From contig JABABQ010000063.1 of NCBI GenBank assembly GCA_014238155.1, positions 153,920 to 217,919 of the forward strand: a DNA stretch of 64,000 bases, given 5' to 3'. The notes beneath the pieces were generated by a model that saw nothing but the letters and a program-made list of their open reading frames with translations, made no database searches and was not told the DNA's origin. Below are positions 57,173 to 64,000 of this stretch, piece after piece. A program made the translations under genes and the position numbers. The first letter of the stretch is position 1. Each line of letters starts with the position of its first letter. This stretch comes from Rhizobiaceae bacterium (GTDB taxonomy: Bacteria > Pseudomonadota > Alphaproteobacteria > Rhizobiales > Rhizobiaceae).

Positions 57173-57474
57173 TCACCCTCAACGCAATACAACAACGGTT
57201 TGTAATTAGGATGTTCTGATTACAATCGCGTTAATTCGGCATTCCTCTGGCTAAGTGTCCACCACCGGACCGCCATTCAACAGGCGCTATACTGGTAAAA
57301 GATCAACGTGGGAATTCACACCAAATGTCATGGTCAGCTCTCACATGCGAAATTTCGCAGTCATCTGATAACCATTCATTTTCAATGCCTAAGGAATAGT
57401 GCGCATGTCATGAGAAAGCACCCCTGCCACATCATGACAACTGAGGGAGGCAAGCTCTTCCGAAGTAACAATTG

Positions 57475-57515
57475 CAACCAGGATCGAGGCGCCCTTTGAT
57501 CCTGGTTGTTTTTTT
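57475..57515 (+). terminator. Rho-independent terminator on the + strand with no upstream + strand CDS
   Basis: CAACCAGGATC-GAGGCGCCCTTT-GATCCTGGTTG, 11-bp perfect stem followed by TTTTTTT. Confidence 0.85.
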
Positions 57516-57572
57516 AGGAGCGCCGTCCGATGTTTGGAAATGGACAATTTATTCCAATTTCAACCGGCATCA

Positions 57573-57947
57573 TCATCTGCCGAAACTGGACAGGTTAAGC
57601 TCCAGCATTTCTCCCATCCACATGGCGTGTTGAGTATGGTCTGCCAACACATCGTCGCTTTGCCCGTGGAGAAATACAGTCAAATCCCCTCGATTGACAG
57701 ATAACCACGGAACCACTTCTCCAAACTGTTTGCGGGAGATCAGTAGTTGACAGCTCCAGCGTGGATGCGGCCCCACGGGTTTTTGATGCATTCTACCCAT
57801 CGTGAGGCCGAATTTGGAACTGGCCTCTTCGCACAATTTGCGAGCCGCATCGATGCTCGATTCATCGAAATAGACATGGGCATGAAATTCGGCAAATCCA
57901 GACACAATACGTACTCCTTTCACGCAGCCACCTCCTAATGACCCCAA
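57573..57947 (-). CDS. DOPA 4,5-dioxygenase family protein
   Basis: FAEFHAHVYFDESS...MGRMHQKPVGPHPRWSCQLLISRKQFGEVVPWLSVNRGDLTVFLHGQSDDVLADHTQHAMWMG. Confidence 0.9.
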   Translation of the reverse strand: MGSLGGGCVKGVRIVSGFAEFHAHVYFDESSIDAARKLCEEASSKFGLTMGRMHQKPVGPHPRWSCQLLISRKQFGEVVPWLSVNRGDLTVFLHGQSDDVLADHTQHAMWMGEMLELNLSSFGR

Positions 57948-58022
57948 AACTGATCGGTGATCAAGCTTTCACATGAGTGCACCGCAGGTTGCTGCCGGTA
58001 TTCCAAATTACAGGTCTTCTGG

Positions 58023-58691
58023 TCAAACTGCCAATGGTTCTACCAGACTGGCACCACTGGCTCTGCTTGAATTTACCTCACGTCCAACAGGGTAGCTGAC
58101 AAACTCCCCTCCTCTGTTGACATCAAGCAGCTTTCGAGCATCGTCCACCGATGTATCCGCAGAAAGCCAGTCTGACCAACTGGCCTCGCCCAGCACGATG
58201 GGCATCCTGTGATGCAGGTGCTCAATCGCTGGGTGAGCTTCAGCTGTTAAAACTGTGCAAGAAATTATGTCAAGATTACTGTTATGTGCCCAAAGCCCGG
58301 CAAACAAAAACGGTGGTTTATCCAGCAGATGGATAACATGCGGATCTTTGCCACCATCGTCGGATTTAGTCCATTCGAAATAACCAGATGCCGGTATCAA
58401 ACATCTTTTGCTTTTGAAAGCCTCACGAAAAGAAGATTTTTCATGCGCCGTTTCAGAGCGCGCGTTAAACAGCGGATATTTTGGGATTTCCTTCGCCCAG
58501 AACGGAACCAGCCACCATCGTCCATCCCGAACCACGATTTCATCATCTGAAAGGCTCAAAAAGCCAACTTGTTGAGTTGGTGCGATATTGAAACGCGGCG
58601 GATCATTACGGCCAGTGGCACTGGTCGGAATTAGATCTATGGCGTCGTGGATTTCAGCCCAACTATACTCAAGAATAAAGCGCCCACACAT
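58023..58691 (-). CDS. SOS response-associated peptidase (SRAP/YedK/HMCES family)
   Basis: MCGRFILEY catalytic Cys2; FNIAPTQQV; NARSETAHEKSSFREAFKSKRCLIPASGYFEW; HHRMPIVL. Confidence 0.95.
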   Translation of the reverse strand: MCGRFILEYSWAEIHDAIDLIPTSATGRNDPPRFNIAPTQQVGFLSLSDDEIVVRDGRWWLVPFWAKEIPKYPLFNARSETAHEKSSFREAFKSKRCLIPASGYFEWTKSDDGGKDPHVIHLLDKPPFLFAGLWAHNSNLDIISCTVLTAEAHPAIEHLHHRMPIVLGEASWSDWLSADTSVDDARKLLDVNRGGEFVSYPVGREVNSSRASGASLVEPLAV

Positions 58692-58841
58692 GCCACAAGT
58701 CTTGCGCATCTGGTGTTAAAATGAAAGGGCTAGAGGTTCACCAGACGATCTCGGAAGCGGGAAAATGCCCCAGAAAACAAGTTAGCAGCCGCCTCAATTG
58801 GCGAACTCAATTCGCAGACAGGGGTGATCGTTTCTCGCCTA

Positions 58842-59297
58842 TCACTCGCGTTGCAACTGACCATGATCTGCAAACAAGGTTTCCCACCCGACCCGCTTTG
58901 TATTTCCATTCGTCAAATAAACGTATCCTGTTAATCGGGCATGATTATCCAGATCAGATTCAATCAGATAGGTCGCATCATAATGGTTTCCTTCATGTTG
59001 AAAATTAACTCGCAAGACTGATTGTTTACCTGTAGCTGAATCGGCCAATCTCCCAACGCCGGTGGCATCGAACCCGGATATTGATCGGTGAACCATCAAA
59101 GTGTCATTACTTTTGATAAGCCGGACCCGCCCCACATATGTGACATCACCGTCCGGTCGTTTACCTATGACAACGTAAGTGCCTTCGAGAAATTCATATG
59201 ACAATACAGCATCGACAGCATCTAAATTGGTGACACTGAGTATCATTGCAAAAGCAGCGGCAAGACAAATTTTTGCCTGAAAATACATCTCGCTCAT
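58842..59297 (-). CDS. hypothetical secreted protein
   Basis: signal peptide MYFQAKICLAAAFAMILS followed by β-rich sequence GTYVVIGKRPDGDVTYVGRVRL. Confidence 0.65.
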   Translation of the reverse strand: MSEMYFQAKICLAAAFAMILSVTNLDAVDAVLSYEFLEGTYVVIGKRPDGDVTYVGRVRLIKSNDTLMVHRSISGFDATGVGRLADSATGKQSVLRVNFQHEGNHYDATYLIESDLDNHARLTGYVYLTNGNTKRVGWETLFADHGQLQRE

Positions 59298-59489
59298 GTC
59301 CGGTTTAAAGTTGGGTTTGGGCAAAAATGGTTTCAATATCACATCCCCGCATTCGGTTGATCTGAAGACGCGCAATTTGCTACACTGGGATGAAAATAAA
59401 GGTGCTCTTCGATTCAGTTGCAATCAAGTGACAGCTCCAATTATTGGGGCTCTCGGACAAAATTCGGGGCCAGACCAAGGCACAAATTC

Positions 59490-60185
59490 ATGTTAAGCGT
59501 TGCTGCAAAACTATTTGCCCTCATCCATCTGCTGGCACTTATTCTGCCACTATCAGCATCGGCTCAGCGCGCTCCAACCTCTGTTGAGGCAGATAGTTAT
59601 ATCGGATTGCACAAGGCAGCACATGAAAACGATCTGGAGTCGCTGAAGATCCATATTGATGGTGGTGGCGATGTGAACGCCCGCGATGGTTATGGTCGAA
59701 CACCAGCTCACGTGGCTGCATTTGCCTCAAATGATGAAATTGTCCGCATATTGGCTGAAGCTGGTGCAGACATGAACGCGTTGGAGGCAGGCCTTTACGA
59801 TGTCGTGACCATCGCTGCGGTGGCCAATGATCCCGAATTGATGTCGCTGGCAATAGAAGTCGGCAATGATCCGGGCCTGACCACTAGCATTTATGACGGC
59901 ACCGCGTTGATTGCTGCCTCTCATCTTGGGCATCATGAAGTCGTCAAACGGCTCATAGACGCTGGTGCACCGCTCGATCATATCAACAATCTGAGATGGA
60001 CAGCGCTGATTGAGGCGGTTGTGCTGGGAGATGGCGGCCCCAATCATATCGCGACAGTGAGAGCATTGGTCAGTGCCGGTGCTGACATATCAATCGGCGA
60101 CCGGGACGGCACCACACCTATGCAACACGCCATCTCTCGCGGGTACACCGAAATCGCCTCCATCATCGCCACAGCGCGCCCATAG
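59490..60185 (+). CDS. secreted ankyrin-repeat protein
   Basis: signal peptide; repeats such as DGYGRTPAHVAAFASNDEIVRILAEAGADMNA and DGTTPMQHAISRGYTEIASIIA. Confidence 0.92.
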   Translation: MLSVAAKLFALIHLLALILPLSASAQRAPTSVEADSYIGLHKAAHENDLESLKIHIDGGGDVNARDGYGRTPAHVAAFASNDEIVRILAEAGADMNALEAGLYDVVTIAAVANDPELMSLAIEVGNDPGLTTSIYDGTALIAASHLGHHEVVKRLIDAGAPLDHINNLRWTALIEAVVLGDGGPNHIATVRALVSAGADISIGDRDGTTPMQHAISRGYTEIASIIATARP

Positions 60186-60362
60186 TTAGCCGCATTGACG
60201 GTCCTAACGACCTGCTCATGCAAGCCTGTTTCATTTCAATTGCTTCAATACGACCTGCTGCGCTGCAACAATTGCAACATTTCCCCGTCAGTTCTGAAAT
60301 CTGGCTGAAACAGCCGCCTGTCATATGTGTTCCATCGACTAACAACACATGGAGCGAATATC

Positions 60363-60590
60363 GTGACTTACCTGACCTTTACTTCAGTCCCTCATTCGCG
60401 GGTTTCTTTTCTGCAGATGATGGCAAACTACTTCGAAAAACGAAGAGAAAATGCAGCGCGGAGACAAACTGTTCATGCCTTAAACAGCTTGGGCAATCAT
60501 GCGTTACAAGATCTGGCAATTGATCGATCGGAAATCTTCTCAGCCGCTTATGTCACTCCCAACGATCGCAAACGCGGGTTCATGAAATGA
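60363..60590 (+). CDS. DUF1127-like small protein
   Basis: ANYFEKRRENAARRQTVHALNSLGNHALQDLAIDRSEIFSAAY resembles DUF1127; overlaps the start of the GNAT ORF. Confidence 0.6.
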   Translation: MTYLTFTSVPHSRVSFLQMMANYFEKRRENAARRQTVHALNSLGNHALQDLAIDRSEIFSAAYVTPNDRKRGFMK

Positions 60591-61186
60591 GCCAGTTCGC
60601 GATCGACAGCACGGCTGCTCAATTTTTCTCCAGTAAAGTTGAGCAGCCCGCCTCCCCCACATCAAATTACCCGACCCTGGGAGCAGACTATCCTTCCATT
60701 CGACAGATGACGGCTGGTGATCCAGATCTGCTCAAGGGATTTTTCAACAATCTCACAGCTGAATCCCGGTTCTCGCGATTTATGACGCCCTTTTCGGAAG
60801 TTCCACCTTCGTTGGTCCGTATTCTTTCTGCCGTTCGGCCGCCGTATCACTATGCTTATGCAGCGACAATTGGCACTGGCCGTCAAACCAAAATGGTCGG
60901 TGAAGTCAGATACGTGACAGTCGATTTCGACAATTCCACAGCTGAGTTTGCTGTTGCGGTTGCTGATGAGTGGCAGGGCATGGGATTGGCACGCAAATTG
61001 TTGCAAAAAATCGAGATGGTTGCGGAGGAAACCGGCATTTGCACTCTCGTCGGAATCACATTGAGATCGAATACGGCAATGTTGGAACTGGCTCGACGGG
61101 CCGGATACAAATTGAAACCCGATCCTTGTGAAGCGCGAGCGGTTAAATTGGTCAAACAGATATCGGTAACGCCTCTGGTTCATTGA
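60587..61186 (+). CDS. GNAT family N-acetyltransferase
   Basis: IRQMTAGDPDLLKGFFNNLTAESRFSRFM; VADEWQGMGLARKLLQKIEMVAEETGI. Confidence 0.88.
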   Translation: MSQFAIDSTAAQFFSSKVEQPASPTSNYPTLGADYPSIRQMTAGDPDLLKGFFNNLTAESRFSRFMTPFSEVPPSLVRILSAVRPPYHYAYAATIGTGRQTKMVGEVRYVTVDFDNSTAEFAVAVADEWQGMGLARKLLQKIEMVAEETGICTLVGITLRSNTAMLELARRAGYKLKPDPCEARAVKLVKQISVTPLVH

Positions 61187-61410
61187 GCATCAAACTGTTT
61201 GACCGCAATTCGGGAGAAATGGATACAGCCGGTATTGCGGATTTCGGTGCAAGCAAATTTCTCCCGTTCGCTCCCAAGTGCAATTGCGGGCAAATCCGTA
61301 ACGTAGTGGTCCAAAAAAAGTGATTTTCGAGACATCTGAGCATCCGTGATGCTGTTCAAACGCTGGTTAGGCGACTAACCTTCTCATCTTTTGAGGATGA
61401 GTCTGCGCCA

Positions 61411-63735
61411 ATGCCCGAAATCATGCCTGAAATGACCCCGCCTGAACTCAACAATGGTTCGCTTCGGGAGCCGATTTCTTCTGACCTGCTTGGGACCGCG
61501 GTGCTCGACAAATCGGGAGAATTCGAAGCCGGAACCTATCAAAGTTTCACATTGACCTACACCGCTGGACGATTCGGAATTGACGACAGCGGTAGCCTTC
61601 GCATTGCATTTCGCTTCGCCACCGACCAGTCCAATCCACAATTTACCGACCCGGCTGCTGCCAATTTCACCGTGGTCGAGGCGTCCAACAATGCTCTATT
61701 GGAAGCTCGGTTTGATCCCAAAGGCAATATCCGACCATGGGATCGAACTCTGCAAATCAAGGTCGTCAAAGGCTTCATGAAAGAAGGTGATACGATCACC
61801 GTCCGGTTTGGCGAGACTAATCAGGGTTCACCGGGTATGCGACTGCAAACATTTTGTGAAAAACGGTTTGAGTTCCGGGTTTTAGTCGACCCAATTGCCA
61901 CTTATAATTTCCAGCCTTTGCCAAACCAACCTGCCATTCAGATCGTTCCCGGAACACCTGACAATTGGGTCGCGGTTGTGCCGACGGTCTGCCAGACGGG
62001 AAACCCTTTCGCGCTGAAAATCAAATCCGAGGACATTTGGGGCAATCCGTCAGACAAGGCACAGATAAGACTGATTCCAAAATCAAGTTCGAATCTGAAA
62101 AACCTGCCCAACCACATTGATATTTCAAGCGGTGACTTCACCCGGGAAATCACTGGACTTGTCGCGCCCGACGACGGGCTGTTTGATATCGGGCTTTATA
62201 CCGTTGACGATGTTCTGTTGGCACGCAGCAATCCTGCAATCGCAACCGCCGCACCAGACTTGCTCAGTTATTGGGGCGATCTGCACGGCCAGTCAGACGA
62301 AACGCTGGGAACCAACAGTGCTGCCGATTATTTTGCCTTTGGTCGAGATCTTGCCTTTCTTGATGCGTGTGCTCATCAGGGCAACGATTTTCAAATGACG
62401 CAGATATTTTGGCAGGATCTGAACAGGGTCACAGCACATTTCAACGAAACCGGCCGGTTTGTAACGCTGCCGGGCTACGAATGGTCGGGCAATACTGCAC
62501 TTGGTGGAGACAGAAACGTCTATTTTCCGGTTGAAGGCCGGGTAATGCGAAGATCATCCCACGCTTTGATTGAAGACCGGGGCGACATTGATACAGACTG
62601 TCACACAGCCGGTGACCTGTTTGAATCATTTGCCAGAAACGAAGAATGGGATGTTATCTGTTTTGCCCATTGCGGTGGTCGCTATGCGGATATCTCCATG
62701 GCCCATGACGGCAGGTTTGAAAAATCCGTCGAAGTTCATTCCGCCTGGGGCACATTTGAATGGCTTGTCCAGGACGCATTCAAAAACGGCTATCGGGTCG
62801 GAATCATAGGCAATTCCGATGGCCACAAGGGGCGCCCCGGGGCAAGTTATCCCGGTGCCGGTTGGTTCGGCGCCGTGGGTGGACTGACTTGCTTCTTGAT
62901 GCCCGAATTGAGCAGGACAGCGTTGGTTGAGTGCATCAATAAACGTCACCATTATGCCACCTCTGGTGGCCCAAGCGGTCGAATGCACATAGACCTCAAA
63001 CTCTCCTTCGAACAGCCTGCAAGCTTGTATTATGACGACCCAGCACTGATGAACAATAGCCAGTCAACACCATGTTCAACGGCCATGATGGGAGACATTG
63101 TGCATCTTCCCGACGGTGACGTGCAACTTTCAGTAAATGTAACTGCCGCTTCGCCAATCCGTCGAATTGATGTCTATAACGGGCTGGATCATCTTGAATG
63201 TCACCGCCCCTATGCCAGCCAAGATCTTGGTGACCGGATCGCAGTTATTTGGCACGGTGCCGAATATCGAGGGCGTTTCAGAGCTGTTCCCTGGGACGGC
63301 AGCGCCACATTCGACAAAGCGAAAGTAACTTCAGCCCAGGCGATTAACTTCTTCAACCGCGACAAAGTGCTGGATATCAGCGATAACTCTTCAATAAATT
63401 GGCAATCTGTGACCACCGGCAACAGCGCCGGTTTCATCGCGACACTTCAAAACAGCAGGCAGGGACATATCGAGATCAATACCGGGTTGATCAATCAAAC
63501 GCTGTCACTCGACGATATCGGCTATGAGGACACGGTTCTTGACGCATCGGGCACATTGCCACGCGGCATCAGCCTGTTCCGCCTGCCAGACTTGAACTCC
63601 CACACTTCTGTGGCGCTTAAACGCAATTTATCGCCCGTCGCGGGGCGCGATAACCCCTATTACCTTCGGGTGACGCTGGAGGACGGTACGCAAGCCTGGA
63701 CCAGTCCGGTTTATGTCATGCGGTCGGTTAAATAG
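61411..63735 (+). CDS. DUF3604 domain-containing protein (PHP-like metal-binding motifs)
   Basis: 774 aa; YWGDLHGQSDETLGTNSAADYFAFGRD, LPGYEWSG, CFAHCGGRYAD, GIIGNSDGHKGRPG. Confidence 0.88.
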   Translation: MPEIMPEMTPPELNNGSLREPISSDLLGTAVLDKSGEFEAGTYQSFTLTYTAGRFGIDDSGSLRIAFRFATDQSNPQFTDPAAANFTVVEASNNALLEARFDPKGNIRPWDRTLQIKVVKGFMKEGDTITVRFGETNQGSPGMRLQTFCEKRFEFRVLVDPIATYNFQPLPNQPAIQIVPGTPDNWVAVVPTVCQTGNPFALKIKSEDIWGNPSDKAQIRLIPKSSSNLKNLPNHIDISSGDFTREITGLVAPDDGLFDIGLYTVDDVLLARSNPAIATAAPDLLSYWGDLHGQSDETLGTNSAADYFAFGRDLAFLDACAHQGNDFQMTQIFWQDLNRVTAHFNETGRFVTLPGYEWSGNTALGGDRNVYFPVEGRVMRRSSHALIEDRGDIDTDCHTAGDLFESFARNEEWDVICFAHCGGRYADISMAHDGRFEKSVEVHSAWGTFEWLVQDAFKNGYRVGIIGNSDGHKGRPGASYPGAGWFGAVGGLTCFLMPELSRTALVECINKRHHYATSGGPSGRMHIDLKLSFEQPASLYYDDPALMNNSQSTPCSTAMMGDIVHLPDGDVQLSVNVTAASPIRRIDVYNGLDHLECHRPYASQDLGDRIAVIWHGAEYRGRFRAVPWDGSATFDKAKVTSAQAINFFNRDKVLDISDNSSINWQSVTTGNSAGFIATLQNSRQGHIEINTGLINQTLSLDDIGYEDTVLDASGTLPRGISLFRLPDLNSHTSVALKRNLSPVAGRDNPYYLRVTLEDGTQAWTSPVYVMRSVK

Positions 63736-64000
63736 ATGGATTGGTGATAGATTTTGTATTTGAATTTGCGCCAATTGTCGCGACGCAGATACTACAGTGC
63801 CCATCGAATACAAACAGATTAACTTGGATTGGTTCTGCAAAAAAGATGGCGGTGAGGGTGTCCGTATAACAGGTGTGCGCTTGAGTTCCAATTTGTTCGC
63901 TGATGCGCTAATATACTGTATGAACACAAAGTCCTACGTTCCGATCAGGTTGCTCTATACCGTGTGCGTTCGCTACCAACCGCTGCCAAGTGTGGGAACA

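Noticed and set aside
63920-64000. Possible ORF MNTKSYVPIRLLYTVCVRYQPLPSVGT running off the window
   Set aside because: Only 27 codons visible, no recognisable family; cannot be supported

Overview
This 64-kb window looks like chromosomal DNA from an alphaproteobacterium, probably of the Hyphomicrobiales/Rhizobiales type. That is inferred from gene content and order, because no database search was possible. Most of it is housekeeping DNA. The left edge carries a sugar-catabolism fragment (Gfo/Idh/MocA oxidoreductase, class II aldolase, L-rhamnose mutarotase, SDR). A tRNA-Trp follows, then the envelope/translation run rpsB-tsf-pyrH-frr-uppS-cdsA-rseP-bamA-lpxD-fabZ-lpxA-lpxI-lpxB. The opposite-strand run is ppiD-like/trpD/trpC/moaC/moeA/lexA ... 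gltX/gltA, with comEC on the + strand. After that come tpiA, secG and pyrG. A second housekeeping block on the - strand is dacF-like/tmk/holB/metG/tatD/MBL hydrolase. Accessory DNA lies mainly at ~38-50 kb. It contains a multiply frameshifted IS630-type transposase relic, a 136-bp direct repeat carrying a LysR 3' end, an SBP_bac_3-TRIC fusion protein, a PilZ-J-domain fusion, an MFS gene with a 1-nt frameshift, and an intact IS30-family element. I found no CRISPR array, prophage, or recognisable defence or biosynthetic cluster. The observations most worth following up are the SBP-TRIC fusion, the PilZ-J fusion, the S2 protein with a helix-hairpin-helix tail, the LysR/IS630 relic and two orphan non-coding hairpin loci.
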